Positions 1-8,990 of a DNA stretch of 64,000 nt are shown piece after piece. The notes under the pieces are model-generated. The model had not been told where the DNA came from. It worked only from the letters and a program-made list of their open reading frames with translations, and searched no databases. The stretch spans positions 4,092,001 through 4,156,000 of the forward strand of contig NZ_CP072203.1 in the NCBI RefSeq assembly GCF_017654315.1, written 5' to 3'. The position numbers were made by a program, and so were the translations under genes. This DNA is from Gordonia polyisoprenivorans (GTDB lineage: Bacteria; Actinomycetota; Actinomycetes; Mycobacteriales; Mycobacteriaceae). Each line of letters opens with the position of its first letter. The first letter of the stretch is position 1.

Positions 1-568
1 CGAGAGCGTCAAAGGCAACCGACTGCAAAGGATTGAGCGGCACGGACTTTCCGTCGACCATCACCGTCGCCGGAACGCCGTTGGCGCCCAACGGCCCGGA
101 GTGGACCGCGCCGGCGTGTGCGTGCCCGCTGCGACCATCGCCAGGGTGGTGGGCATGATCGCGGCCGCGCCGACACCGGTGAGCACCTGGCCGACGAGCA
201 GCACGGCCACCCGGATCGAGGTGTCGACGTCGGCAACCCGGGGTGAGGAAGCCGATCAGCTGACCGACACCGAGAACGATGGTGCCGATGATCAGTAATC
301 GCTTGCGGCCGAACAGATCTCCCAGCACCCCGAAGGTGAGCTCGAACAGGGTGACCGGGACCAGGAACGCCGCGGAGATCCAGGTGAGCTGTGACGCGCT
401 GGTGCCGAGATCGTCCTGGAAGAGCCCGTTGAGCACGGCGGGCATGGCCAACGCAGCCTGCGCCAGGGCGATCGCCGCCGCCGCGGCGATCAGCGTCCGA
501 CTGTCCAGGACGTACCTGTCGGAGCCGCCGGCGTCGGCCTTTCCGGTGACGAATGTTCTCTGGGTCAT
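1..568 (-). pseudogene. MFS drug-transporter gene, internally deleted and frameshifted, truncated by window edge
   Basis: The gene begins with ATG at 568 and reads as the N-terminal part of a 14-helix type (QacA/EmrB-like) MFS efflux pump, with helices around residues 25-45 and 60-80 and the motif-A loop GDLFGRKR near residue 90. After LIGFLTPG (about 240) the hydrophobic fourth helix (IRVAVLLVGQVLTGVGAAA) continues only in the neighbouring frame. Reading then returns to the first frame at GPLGANGVPATVMVDGK (about 110-60), a segment resembling the extracytoplasmic loop before the last helix of such pumps. This implies a one-base shift near 236-242 plus loss of the middle of the protein near 105-135. 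The original frame has no stop up to base 1. It is divergent from the MarR gene, which probably controlled it. An assembly error is the alternative. Confidence 0.6.
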
Positions 569-616
569 GGGGGGACCTTTCCGAGCCGAGAAGGGCGGTG
601 TGGTGCTGCCGACATC

Positions 617-646
617 ATCAGCAATGCTGATAACAGCAATACTGAC
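617..646. promoter_or_regulatory. Candidate MarR operator, two tandem sites
   Basis: ATCAGCA-a-TGCTGAT (617-631) is a perfect inverted repeat with 7-bp arms. A second, degenerate copy (AACAGCAATACTGAC, 632-646) follows immediately. MarR proteins usually bind 16-20 bp palindromes in the spacer shared with their target, and this pair sits between the divergent MFS and MarR genes. Confidence 0.55.
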
Positions 647-817
647 GGTTTGTTGTCGTGCGCGCAAGGGTGTGGCGCTCATCTCCGCTCCGGAGAAGGG
701 TGGCTCACCCGGAGCCCGGCGGCGTGGGACGACGGTTCTGCATAATCAAGGTCGAGTTCGCCATCGCTTCACGTCCGCCACCCGCCCCGTTTCGTCACCG
801 TCGCGAGAGAGTCACCT

Positions 818-1255
818 ATGCCCAGCAGCAACGCCACACTGCTCTACCTCGTCAAGCAGCTGGAGTTGGCGGTGCGCGCCCGCATGGACGAGGTGGTCGG
901 CGGCGAGGGCTTGACGCCGGTGCAATACACCGCGCTGACCGTGCTGGCCCGCCGCCCGGGGCTGACCTCCGCCGAACTCGCCCGCAATTCGTTCGTGCGA
1001 CCGCAGACGATGGCCCGGATCACCGCGGGGCTCGAGGAACGGCAGTTCGTCCGACGCGAGACCGACCCGCACAGCCGCAGGCAGATGCGGCTGTACCTCA
1101 CCGACCACGGCCACGAGACCGTCGAACGTCTGGAACCGGCGATCACGGCCATCGAGACCCGGATGGTCGCCGATCTCGACGACACCGAGGTCGAGGCACT
1201 GCGGTCGGCTCTGCAGTCGAGCCGACGCGCGCTGGGCGGGTCGGCTGCCCAATGA
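818..1255 (+). CDS. MarR-family transcriptional regulator
   Basis: This 145-residue winged-helix protein has the usual MarR length. Helical dimerisation segments lie at about 5-28 and 100-140. The winged HTH spans about 33-98: LTSAELARNSFVRPQTMARI contains the recognition helix (about 61-73), and DPHSRRQ is the conserved DxRxR-type wing (83-89). ATG at 818 is preceded by GAGAGA at good distance. It is transcribed away from the MFS efflux gene with a palindromic operator candidate between them, so it is probably a repressor of the pump and of itself. The ligand is unknown. If the pump is really broken, the regulator may be an orphan or control other loci. Confidence 0.85.
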   Translation: MPSSNATLLYLVKQLELAVRARMDEVVGGEGLTPVQYTALTVLARRPGLTSAELARNSFVRPQTMARITAGLEERQFVRRETDPHSRRQMRLYLTDHGHETVERLEPAITAIETRMVADLDDTEVEALRSALQSSRRALGGSAAQ

Positions 1256-1283
1256 GGTATCCCCGAGTACCTCTCCCGAAACG

Positions 1284-1320
1284 CCGATCGCCCGCACGCG
1301 TGACGCGTACGGGCGATCGG
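1284..1320. terminator. Bidirectional hairpin between marR-like gene and ileS
   Basis: The arms ccgatcgcccg (1284-1294) and cgggcgatcgg (1310-1320) pair perfectly. An inner acgcg/cgcgt stem extends the helix to 16 pairs with one mismatch and a 3-nt loop. It lies between two convergent genes and has no T-run on either side, as is common for actinobacterial terminators. Confidence 0.6.
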
Positions 1321-1339
1321 GAGTACCGCGCAGCGCGGC

Positions 1340-4300
1340 TCAGGTCGTGGCGCGGGTGACGTCGGCGGTGACACCGTCTCCGAGTTCGATGGCGCCCGGG
1401 GCACCGGCCTGCACCACCTCGAAGACCACCGCGAGGACCTCCCCGGCGATCATGTCGGCGTGGCTTCGGGCCCAGTCCAGACGTTCGGCGGGCACCACCA
1501 GACGCACCTCGATCCGATCCGACACATCCAGGCCCAGAGAGCGTCGGGCCTCCTGGAGCTCGCGGACCCGGTCCTTGGCCCATCCCTCGGCCTCGAGCTC
1601 CGGGGTGACCGCGGTGTCGAGAACGACCAGCCCCGCACCGCCGGGCAATTCGGCGGTCGATTCGGGTTCCTCGGCGACGAGCCGGCGCGTGTACTCCCCC
1701 GGCTCGAGGTCGATACCGGCGGCACTGACCACCTCGGTGCCGTCGTCGATGACGCGCACCGCCCAGTCACCGGCCTTGACCGCCTTGATGACCCGCTGCA
1801 CGTCCTTGCCCAGCCGCGGACCGGCAGCCCGCGCGTTCACGGCGAGTTCCTGTCGCCCATAGGCATCGGCGTCGGTCGACAGCGTCACCGACTTCACGTT
1901 CATCTCGTCGGCGATCAGATCGGTGAACGGTTCGAGTTGCCCGGCCGTCGGCGAGGCCACCGTCAGCCCCGGCAAGGGCAGACGCACCCGCAACTTGTTG
2001 GCCTTGCGCACACTCGACGCCGTCGAGCACACCGCCTGCACCTCGTCCATCGCCGCCACCAGCGCCGCGTCGGCGGGCAACTCGTCGGCGGTGGGCCAAT
2101 CGGTCAGATGGACCGACCGCTCACCGGTGAGCCCACGCCAGATCGCCTCGGTGGCCATCGGCAACAGCGGCGCGGCAAGGCGAGAGGCCACCTCGAGCAC
2201 GGTGTACAGCGTGTCGAAGGCATCGGCGTCGGCGTCCTGACCGGCCCAGAAGCGAGCCCGGGACCGGCGCACGTACCAATTCGTCAACGATTCGACGAAG
2301 CGCCGCAACGAATCACACGCGCCGGCGATGTCGTAGGTGTCGAGCGCGGTGGTCATCTCGTCGCGGGTCAGCGCCAGCTTCGCCAGGATGTAGCGGTCGA
2401 GCACGTTGGTCGAATCGGTCCGCCACGTCGCCGGCCTCTCGGCGTAGAGCGCCAAGAAACTGTACGCATTCCACAACGGCAGCAACGCTTGTCGCACACC
2501 TTCGCGGATGCCCTTCTCGGTGACCACGAGGTTCCCGCCCCGCAGCACCGGCGAGGCCATGAGGAACCAGCGCATCGCATCGCTGCCGTCGCGGTCGAAG
2601 ACCTCGTTGACGTCGGGATAGTTGCGCTTGGACTTGCTCATCTTCTGCCCGTCGTCGCCGAGCACGATCCCGTGCGCGACAACACTTTTGAATGCGGGCC
2701 GATCGAAGAGCGCGGTGGCGAGCACGTGCAGGTTGTAGAACCAGCCCCGGGTCTGACCGTTGTACTCGACGATGAAGTCGCCCGGATTGTGCGGCGCCAG
2801 GCCGGCCTCGGCGTCACCGTCGAACCAGTCGGCGTTCTCGAACGGGTAGTGCACCTGCGCGAACGGCATCGAACCCGACTCGAACCAGCAGTCGAAGACC
2901 TCCGGCACACGACGCATCGTCGACGCGCCGGTGGGGTCGTCGGGATTGGGCCGGGTCAGCTCGTCGATGTAGGGCCGGTGCAGATTGTCCGGACGCACCC
3001 CGAAGTCGCGCTCGAGCTCGTCGAGCGAACCGTAGACATCGGTGCGGGGATGATCCGGGTCGTCGGAGACCCACACCGGGATCGGCGCACCCCAGAACCG
3101 ATTTCGGCTGATGTTCCAGTCGCGGGCACCCTCGAGCCACTTGCCGAACTGACCGTCCCGGATGTGATCGGGCGCCCAGGTGATCTGCTTGTTGAGTTCG
3201 AGCATGCGCTCCTTGATCGGGGTGACCGCGACGAACCACGACGGAACGGCCATGTAGATCAACGGCTTTCCCGACCGCCAGGAATGCGGATAGGAGTGCT
3301 CGATGGTCTCGTGCCGAAGGATGCGCCCGGCCCGACCGTCCGGTCCGGACTGGACATGACCGCCACCGGCCTTGAGGTCCTTGATGATCGCCGGGTTGGC
3401 GTCGAAGACCATCTGCCCCTCATAGGTCGGCACCGCCGAGGTGAACCGGCCACCCGGATCGAGCGGCTGAACGACCTCGATACCGTTGGCGGTGGCGAGC
3501 TCCATGTCCTCCTCGCCGAACGCGGGAGCCAGGTGCACGATACCGGTGCCGCTGTCGGTGGTGACATAGTCGCCGAGCAACACGCGATGGGAATTCGGGT
3601 GTCCGACAAAGAAATCGAACGGCGGCAGGTAGTGCAGGTCGGCGAGATCGGCGCCCGGGTACCGGCCGAGTTCGGTGGTGTCGCCGAGTTCACCCGTATA
3701 CGCACCCAGCAACGCCTCGGCGAGCAGGTAGTCATGCCCGTCGGTGGCGCGCACGTGGACGTAGGTGACCTTCGGATTCACCGCGATCGCAAGGTTGCTC
3801 GGCAACGTCCACGGGGTGGTCGTCCAGATCAACGCGTTCACACCGTCGAGCGGGCTGCCGGGCGCCACGAGCGGCATGGTCACGGTGACCGCCGGGTCCT
3901 GGCGCATCCGATAGGCGTCGTCGAGCTTGGACTCCTGGTTGCTCAGCGGTGTCTGCTCGTACCAGCTGTACGGCAGCACCCGATAGCCCTGATAGATCAA
4001 GCCCTTGTCCCACAGCCGCTTGAACGCCCACATCACCGACTCCATGTAGTCGATGTCGAGGGTCTTGTAGTCGTTGTCGAAGTCGACCCAACGGGCCTGA
4101 CGGGTCACGTACTCGCGCCACTCACCGGTGTACCGCAGTACCGAGTCACGGCAGAAGTCGTTGAACCGCTCCATGCCCATCTTCTCGATCTCCGACTTGT
4201 CGGTGATCCCGAGCTGGCGTTCGGCCTCCAATTCGGCGGGCAGACCGTGTGTGTCCCAACCGAACCGGCGCTCGACCTTCTTGCCCCGCATCGTCTGATA

Positions 4301-4609
4301 CCGCGGGACGACGTCCTTGACGTAACCGGTGAGCAAGTGCCCATAGTGCGGCAGACCATTGGCGAACGGCGGACCGTCGTAGAAGACGAACTCCTCCGCC
4401 TGGGACTTTTCCTCGACAGACGCGCGAAAAGTGTCGTCGGCGTCCCAGTACTGCAACACGGTGCGCTCGACGTCGGGAAACGACGGCGCACCACGCTCGC
4501 CGCCGGTCATGTCGACGCGCGGATAGATCCGGCTCCCGTCGTCGGCGTGCGAAGACGCACCGGTCTCGGCGGACTGGGGGGTGTGCGGGGACTGACCCAC
4601 GTCGGTCAC
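1340..4609 (-). CDS. ileS: Isoleucyl-tRNA synthetase
   Basis: Cytoplasmic class I synthetase that charges tRNA-Ile; 1089 residues. The HIGH motif appears as HYGH (88-91) within [11 protein letters not shown], and KMSKS is at 656-660. The CP1 editing domain lies between them and the anticodon-binding region follows. The HYGH form and the long C-terminus resemble the eukaryote-like IleS2 type found in mycobacteria, which is generally less sensitive to mupirocin (family knowledge; not shown for this protein). The start is GTG at 4609, 7 nt after AGGAG (4621-4617). The first 35 residues are a nonconserved extension, so a later start is possible. Expression is probably set by the T-box leader directly upstream. 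The gene stands alone: the 290-aa membrane protein upstream ends before the T-box promoter. Confidence 0.95.
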   Translation of the reverse strand: MTDVGQSPHTPQSAETGASSHADDGSRIYPRVDMTGGERGAPSFPDVERTVLQYWDADDTFRASVEEKSQAEEFVFYDGPPFANGLPHYGHLLTGYVKDVVPRYQTMRGKKVERRFGWDTHGLPAELEAERQLGITDKSEIEKMGMERFNDFCRDSVLRYTGEWREYVTRQARWVDFDNDYKTLDIDYMESVMWAFKRLWDKGLIYQGYRVLPYSWYEQTPLSNQESKLDDAYRMRQDPAVTVTMPLVAPGSPLDGVNALIWTTTPWTLPSNLAIAVNPKVTYVHVRATDGHDYLLAEALLGAYTGELGDTTELGRYPGADLADLHYLPPFDFFVGHPNSHRVLLGDYVTTDSGTGIVHLAPAFGEEDMELATANGIEVVQPLDPGGRFTSAVPTYEGQMVFDANPAIIKDLKAGGGHVQSGPDGRAGRILRHETIEHSYPHSWRSGKPLIYMAVPSWFVAVTPIKERMLELNKQITWAPDHIRDGQFGKWLEGARDWNISRNRFWGAPIPVWVSDDPDHPRTDVYGSLDELERDFGVRPDNLHRPYIDELTRPNPDDPTGASTMRRVPEVFDCWFESGSMPFAQVHYPFENADWFDGDAEAGLAPHNPGDFIVEYNGQTRGWFYNLHVLATALFDRPAFKSVVAHGIVLGDDGQKMSKSKRNYPDVNEVFDRDGSDAMRWFLMASPVLRGGNLVVTEKGIREGVRQALLPLWNAYSFLALYAERPATWRTDSTNVLDRYILAKLALTRDEMTTALDTYDIAGACDSLRRFVESLTNWYVRRSRARFWAGQDADADAFDTLYTVLEVASRLAAPLLPMATEAIWRGLTGERSVHLTDWPTADELPADAALVAAMDEVQAVCSTASSVRKANKLRVRLPLPGLTVASPTAGQLEPFTDLIADEMNVKSVTLSTDADAYGRQELAVNARAAGPRLGKDVQRVIKAVKAGDWAVRVIDDGTEVVSAAGIDLEPGEYTRRLVAEEPESTAELPGGAGLVVLDTAVTPELEAEGWAKDRVRELQEARRSLGLDVSDRIEVRLVVPAERLDWARSHADMIAGEVLAVVFEVVQAGAPGAIELGDGVTADVTRATT

Positions 4610-4656
4610 GGCTGGTCTCCTCGTGCCATCTCGATGCTTCTCGGCACGGGGACGCT

Positions 4657-4848
4657 AACCGTTCCCGGTTGCGCGGTACCACCCCGCTTGCGTCGACGAC
4701 GATCGACGCCACTCAGGTCCCGCGCATGTGGTGACCGTGTCACGGGACGCGGGCTGTGACGGGCCCACCCGCCCGGTTCTACTGGGAACGACCCGACGGG
4801 GACGTTCGGTTCTTCCGGGTGCTCCCCGGTGATGGCCGGATCGACGCG
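4657..4848 (-). promoter_or_regulatory. T-box riboswitch leader of ileS (translational, actinobacterial type)
   Basis: On the minus strand the T-box core GGGTGGTACCGCGC (4684-4671) is unmistakable. About 140 nt upstream is a short Stem I containing CCGGCCATCACCGGGGAGC with a candidate isoleucine specifier ATC (4833-4831). This matches the compact ileS T-boxes of Mycobacterium and Nocardia, where uncharged tRNA-Ile binding frees the Shine-Dalgarno. The leader ends close to the ileS AGGAG. A -10 element TACACT (4860-4855) places transcription start near 4848. There is no intrinsic terminator between core and start codon, which fits translational rather than transcriptional control. Confidence 0.9.
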
Positions 4849-4933
4849 AGACCCAGTGTAGCCGTGCACGACCGGGTCGGACCAAATCGTTTGTCGTCAC
4901 CCACGGCCGTTGTCGTCACCGGCTGCTCTGCTG

Positions 4934-5806
4934 TCACTGCTGGGGCGGGCGCCAGTCCGGATGCAACGGATCGATCTTCTCCGGCCGCTTTGCGGGCTCC
5001 GATTCACCCGACGGCGTCGTGGACCCGGGATCGGAGTGCGTCCCCCGAGAGCCCTGCGGAGTCGGCGCCGGACCGGGCCGGAACCCGCCGGACCGGGGTG
5101 AGCCCGAGTCGAACCGGCCGGACTCGAACTGGCCGGACTGGGGCGGACCGGATTGGGGCGGGCCGGGAGGGCGTTGCCGCCCCCGTGGGTCGTTGCCGGC
5201 GGTCGGGCCGGAAGGGTGGGGAACGCCGGGGTTCGACACCGGGGGGCGCGAGCGGGTGTCGGCAGCGCCGACCGACCGCAGATAGTCGGCGTATCCCCGC
5301 TCGGCGGTCGAGGGTGCGGCGGGCCGACCGGGGGCTGTGACACCGGGCCCGGGCGGAGGCGGAGTAGTAGCCTGCGTCGGCACGGACTCGGGCGGACGGG
5401 AATCGGTCGCGCGTGAGTCCGGCGGGGTGTCGGGTGCGTCGGGAGACGCGATGACGCCCTCCCAGAGGGCCCGACGACGATCCTCGGTCGACTGTCCGTC
5501 GGTGTCGGGGCCGTGCACCGACTCCGACTGCGGATCCCCGGTGTCCGGCGGCCGCGGCGGGTACCGGTCATCATCGGTGTCGTCGCCGGCGTCCTCGCGC
5601 GCAGCGCCGAAGCCGAACCCACCACCGGCCTGCTCGTCGTCGGCCTTACCGCGCCGACCACTCCAGACGATGTCGGCGACGAGGAAGATCAGGCCGACGA
5701 GGCAGACCACGATGCAGGCAATCGCGAGCCACAGGGTGCCGGTGATCAGGCCGACAACAAGTAGGACGAATCCGACAAGCGTGGCAGCCAGCGCCAGGGT
5801 CAGCAC
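4934..5806 (-). CDS. Small membrane protein with long Pro/Gly/Ser-rich cytoplasmic tail, unknown function
   Basis: 290 residues. Two adjacent hydrophobic helices occupy about 2-25 and 27-48. A positively charged turn (WSGRRGK) follows, and then about 230 residues rich in P, G, S, D and R with SGPPQSG/FESG-type near-repeats (about 225-255). No catalytic motif is visible. The start is GTG at 5806; the Shine-Dalgarno is poor, so the start is uncertain. The gene follows wag31 by about 25 bases in the same direction and may be the last member of that transcription unit. Similar two-helix proteins lie beside wag31 in other Mycobacteriales. A link to the growth pole is suggested only by position. 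The repetitive tail should evolve quickly. Confidence 0.75.
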   Translation of the reverse strand: MLTLALAATLVGFVLLVVGLITGTLWLAIACIVVCLVGLIFLVADIVWSGRRGKADDEQAGGGFGFGAAREDAGDDTDDDRYPPRPPDTGDPQSESVHGPDTDGQSTEDRRRALWEGVIASPDAPDTPPDSRATDSRPPESVPTQATTPPPPGPGVTAPGRPAAPSTAERGYADYLRSVGAADTRSRPPVSNPGVPHPSGPTAGNDPRGRQRPPGPPQSGPPQSGQFESGRFDSGSPRSGGFRPGPAPTPQGSRGTHSDPGSTTPSGESEPAKRPEKIDPLHPDWRPPQQ

Positions 5807-5830
5807 GTCATCGACCTAGTGTCGTCCCGC

Positions 5831-6658
5831 TCAGCTCTGCGAGTAGCTGCTGAATCCACCGTTGCCGGGATCGGTGGAGAACGACTGATCGGCCGGGCGT
5901 CCACTCTCGACCGGAGCCGCGCTACCGCGCTGCTGGAGTTCCTCGAGCTGGGATTCCAGGTAGGTCTTCAGACGCGTACGGTACTCACGCTCGTAGATCT
6001 TGAGCTGTTCGATCCGTCCCTCGAGTACGCCACGCTGCTGGTTGATGGTGCCCATGATCTCGGCGTGCTTGCGCTCGGCGTCGCTCTGCAGGGCGTCGGC
6101 ACGTTCCTGTGCCTGACGCAGCTGCGCCTCCGAGCGGGTCTGCGCGTCGGCCAGGATGGCCTCCGAACGCTGTCGCGCATCGGCGAGCATGGCCTCGGAC
6201 TTGCTCTGTGCCTCGGCGACCATCGAGTCCGACCGCTGCCGCGCGTCGGCCAGCAACGAGTCGGCTTCCTGGCGTGAGGTGCTGGTCAGACGATCGGCGG
6301 TCTCCTGCGCGAGCGCCAAGACCTTGGCCGCACGGACGTGGGCGTCGCCGTCGACCGGCGCCGCCGCCGGCGCGGGGGCAGGCGGGGCCTGGGGTTCGGG
6401 AGTGGACACCGCGGCGAAGACCTGGGTGTGGTCCTCCGACGGCGCAGGCGCCGCAGCGGCACCGGACCGCGCCTCGGTGAGCTCGCCCTCGAGTTCTTCG
6501 ACGCGTTGTTTCAGATCCGAATTCTCGTCGATAAGACGTGCGAGTTCTGCTTCGACAAAGTCGAGGAACTGATCCACCTCGTCTTCGTTGTAGCCGCGTT
6601 TACCGATAGGCGGTTTGCTGAACGCGACGTTGTGCACATCAGCTGGTGTCAGCCGCAT
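5831..6658 (-). CDS. wag31: DivIVA-family polar growth protein Wag31
   Basis: Coiled-coil scaffold that gathers at negatively curved membrane and directs polar wall synthesis; 275 residues. The N-terminal DivIVA domain is highly conserved ([20 protein letters not shown], residues 1-20, then [16 protein letters not shown]). A Pro/Ala-rich linker covers about 68-105. A long coiled coil (about 105-245) is built on [18 protein letters not shown] 11-residue repeats. ATG at 6658 is preferred: GAGGGG lies 7 nt upstream and it aligns with known Wag31 N-termini. A TTG at 6673 would add five nonconserved residues and overlaps the Shine-Dalgarno. In mycobacteria the linker-side threonine is phosphorylated by PknA; the equivalent here was not assigned. 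Confidence 0.95.
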   Translation of the reverse strand: MRLTPADVHNVAFSKPPIGKRGYNEDEVDQFLDFVEAELARLIDENSDLKQRVEELEGELTEARSGAAAAPAPSEDHTQVFAAVSTPEPQAPPAPAPAAAPVDGDAHVRAAKVLALAQETADRLTSTSRQEADSLLADARQRSDSMVAEAQSKSEAMLADARQRSEAILADAQTRSEAQLRQAQERADALQSDAERKHAEIMGTINQQRGVLEGRIEQLKIYEREYRTRLKTYLESQLEELQQRGSAAPVESGRPADQSFSTDPGNGGFSSYSQS

Positions 6659-6710
6659 GTCGGTTCCCCTCAATGTCGTTCGAGCTTGTCTTGGTCGAGC
6701 CTTGTGCCAG

Positions 6711-6754
6711 CAGTTCTGCGTCAGTCGAGCAGTTCTGCGTCAGTCGAGCAGTTC
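6711..6754. repeat. 19-bp tandem repeat in the wag31 upstream region
   Basis: cagttctgcgtcagtcgag occurs perfectly at 6711-6729 and 6730-6748, and a third copy starts at 6749 (cagttc). It lies 50-95 bp upstream of the wag31 start codon, within the 5' leader or promoter. Confidence 0.9.
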
Positions 6755-6932
6755 CACGCTGTCACGTGTCCCATTACAGACTGTCACTGACCATTCATAC
6801 CAGTCAAAATCTGTAACTGGCGTCTTATCCTGTCACATCTGAACCGTTCGTAGTAGGACATCGATGTCGTCCTGCAATCAAACAGTCACTCAACCATGAC
6901 ATCAGCAATACGGTCTCGGGCCAAGTCCCCGG

Positions 6933-7250
6933 TCACATCCCCAGCGCCGACGCCGCGGCGCCCATGCGGAATGACCCGACCACCTGCATCGCGATCACCA
7001 CCAGGATCAGCACGATCATCAGCGACAGGTCCAGCCGCACCGGGCCGAGCGGAATCGGCGGGATGATCCGCCGGAACAGTTTGATCGGTGGATCGGTCAC
7101 CGTGAAGGTGATCTCGATGATCGCCACGACGATCCCCGTCGGTCGCCACTCCCGAGCGAAGGTGCGCACCAACTCCACAACGAGCCGGGCCAGCAACAGC
7201 AGCCAGTAGACGAACAGGATGTACCAGATGACTTCGAACACAATCGCCAC
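6933..7250 (-). CDS. YggT-family membrane protein
   Basis: 105 residues with a YggT domain: hydrophobic helices at about 3-27 and 75-95 separated by the conserved amphipathic segment RPTGIVVAIIEITFTVTDPP-IKLFRRIIPP, typical of the family. It corresponds in position and sequence to M. tuberculosis Rv2146c between sepF and wag31. YggT proteins are linked to cell shape and osmotic tolerance; the molecular activity is not established. The start is GTG at 7250, chosen because alignment with family N-termini begins there; the ribosome-binding site is weak. It follows sepF by about 135 bases in the same direction. Confidence 0.9.
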   Translation of the reverse strand: MAIVFEVIWYILFVYWLLLLARLVVELVRTFAREWRPTGIVVAIIEITFTVTDPPIKLFRRIIPPIPLGPVRLDLSLMIVLILVVIAMQVVGSFRMGAAASALGM

Positions 7251-7386
7251 TTCTCAAGAGTGCCTGACGTGAGGCGCCCGCGGCCGCACCGGGGTTCCGG
7301 CACGTCGCCGCGGGCGCGAGGACGCTGATTCGGGGGATTTGCCGCACATGTCGCATTGTGCTGCGACATCGGGCAATCCGTACCGG

Positions 7387-8160
7387 TCAGGACTGGTTGT
7401 AGAACCCGGTCTCGGCGATCTTGCGCCGATCCTCGGGCGAGACATCGATGTCGGCCGGTGAGAGCAAGAACACCTTGGTGGCCACCTTGTCGAAGGAACC
7501 ACGCAGCGCGAATGCCAGTCCGGCGGCGAAGTCGACGAGACGCTTGGCGTCGTCATTGGTCATGTTGACCAGGTCCATGATCACCGGATTGCCGTCGCGG
7601 AAGCGTTCACCGATGGTGCGCGCCTCACCGTAATCGGACGGACGCAGGGTGGTGATCTTGTGCAGCGGGCCGTCGGCGAAGACGCGCTCGAGGTCTCCCC
7701 GATCGGAGCCGCCCGGCCGGCCGGCTCCGGTCGCGCGCAGCGTCGCGCCGCTCGACCGCTGCAGCGGCTCGAGTCGTGTGGCCCGCACCCGGTCGGAGGA
7801 CACCTCGGTGGCCGCCCGGACGCCTCCACCCGCGTAGGCGTATTCGGCGCCCGCATAGCCGGGTTCGTATCCCTCGTAACCGCCCACCGCGTACCGCCGC
7901 TCCTCGGCGTAGACCTCACGATCGCGGCCGGCCACGCCGACCTCACGGTCCCGGTAGCCGGCGTCGCGGTAGTCGCCGTACGCGGAGTCGGCGAGCGCTT
8001 CCTCGCGGTAGGAGGAGTCGCCGTAGTAGTCGTCGCGGTAGGTGCGCTCACGCGCGGCGGCCCGGACCGGGCCGGGGCCGGGCTCGTCGAGGTAATCGTC
8101 CTCGTACTCGCTCGGAGGCACCATGCCGAAATATGCCTTGAACTTCTGCATCGTGGTCAT
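7387..8160 (-). CDS. sepF: Cell division protein SepF
   Basis: Membrane-bound FtsZ anchor of the early divisome; about 257 residues. It begins MTTMQKFKAYFGMVPPSEYEDDYLDE, the amphipathic membrane-binding N-terminus typical of SepF. A long Y/R/D/E-rich variable linker follows, with RDDYYGDSSYREEA-like near-repeats (about 30-110). The C-terminal SepF core (about 160-257; ITTLRPSDYGEARTIGERFR and PVIMDLVNM) dimerises and binds the FtsZ tail. ATG at 8160 has AGAGAGG 8 nt upstream and matches family N-termini. An ATG at 8181 would add seven residues. In actinobacteria lacking FtsA and ZipA, SepF is the main FtsZ tether, consistent with the absence of ftsA in this cluster. Confidence 0.95.
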   Translation of the reverse strand: MTTMQKFKAYFGMVPPSEYEDDYLDEPGPGPVRAAARERTYRDDYYGDSSYREEALADSAYGDYRDAGYRDREVGVAGRDREVYAEERRYAVGGYEGYEPGYAGAEYAYAGGGVRAATEVSSDRVRATRLEPLQRSSGATLRATGAGRPGGSDRGDLERVFADGPLHKITTLRPSDYGEARTIGERFRDGNPVIMDLVNMTNDDAKRLVDFAAGLAFALRGSFDKVATKVFLLSPADIDVSPEDRRKIAETGFYNQS

Positions 8161-8258
8161 GTGCTGGGCCTCTCTGGTCATCCGACGCTCACGAGCGGGT
8201 GGTGCAAATGTTGCCGGTGTGTGAGCTGTTCTCGATGGTTCTGATGTGACTTGTGTGA

Positions 8259-8990
8259 TTACTGAGAGAGTATCGGCCGGGATCCCATGATCGCGGTACC
8301 GACACGCACACATGTCGAGCCGTATTCGACGGCGATCGCCATGTCGCCACTCATGCCGGCCGACAGCGCTGTCGCATCCGGATGCTCCTGCAGAAACTTC
8401 TCGCGGATACGCGCGGTCTTCGCCATCCACTCCCGCACCTCACCGTGCGTCGGCGCGATGACCATCAGGCCCGCCAGCCGCAACGTCGGTGCGTCGGCCA
8501 CCCGCTGCGCGAGTTCGGGCAACTGCCCCTCGACGACACCCCCGCGTGTCGGGTCGTCGTCGAGGCTGACCTGACAGAACACCCCGAGCGGCTCGGAGCG
8601 CACCTGCTCGTCCAGCGCCACCCCCGCCGCCGACGCCAACTGGTCGACGAGCTTGTCGCGATCCACCGAGTGCACCGAACGCGCCCATCGCGCAACGGTT
8701 TTCGCCTTCTTGGTCTGCACGCTGCCGATCATGTCGAACACGGCTCCGCTGCCGTCGACAAGTGAACCGAGTTCGCCGATCTTGCGGCTCGCCTCGGGCT
8801 CGCGGGATTCGCCGAACTCGCGCTCCCCCAGCTCGATCAGACGCGCGACGTCGGCGGCCGGAAAGAACTTGGTCACCACCAGCAACTCGACGTCGCCCGG
8901 CGCCCGACCGGCGCGGGCCACGGCCGCGTCGAGTTCCCCGCGCACCGTGGCCAGGCGCTGCGCGAGCTCCTCGGTGCGCGGATCGCTCAC
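8259..8990 (-). CDS. yggS: PLP homeostasis protein, YggS/PROSC family
   Basis: 243-residue alanine-racemase-like TIM-barrel protein that binds pyridoxal phosphate without known catalysis and balances the cellular PLP and amino/keto acid pool. The PLP lysine is K41 in LLVVTKFFPAADV. The family signature FGESREPEA follows, and the phosphate-binding segment is near the C-terminus (LSAGMSGDMAIAVEYGSTCVRVGTAIMG). The start is GTG at 8990, overlapping the pgeF stop as GTGA, which implies translational coupling. The order pgeF-yggS-sepF-yggT after ftsZ is conserved in actinobacteria and Gram-positives generally. Confidence 0.93.
   Translation of the reverse strand: MSDPRTEELAQRLATVRGELDAAVARAGRAPGDVELLVVTKFFPAADVARLIELGEREFGESREPEASRKIGELGSLVDGSGAVFDMIGSVQTKKAKTVARWARSVHSVDRDKLVDQLASAAGVALDEQVRSEPLGVFCQVSLDDDPTRGGVVEGQLPELAQRVADAPTLRLAGLMVIAPTHGEVREWMAKTARIREKFLQEHPDATALSAGMSGDMAIAVEYGSTCVRVGTAIMGSRPILSQ

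Noticed and set aside
1460..4759. 1099-codon ORF on the plus strand opposite ileS
   Set aside because: Antisense shadow caused by high GC3. ileS on the minus strand has all synthetase motifs, and the opposite ORF has R/H/P-rich composition and no domain.
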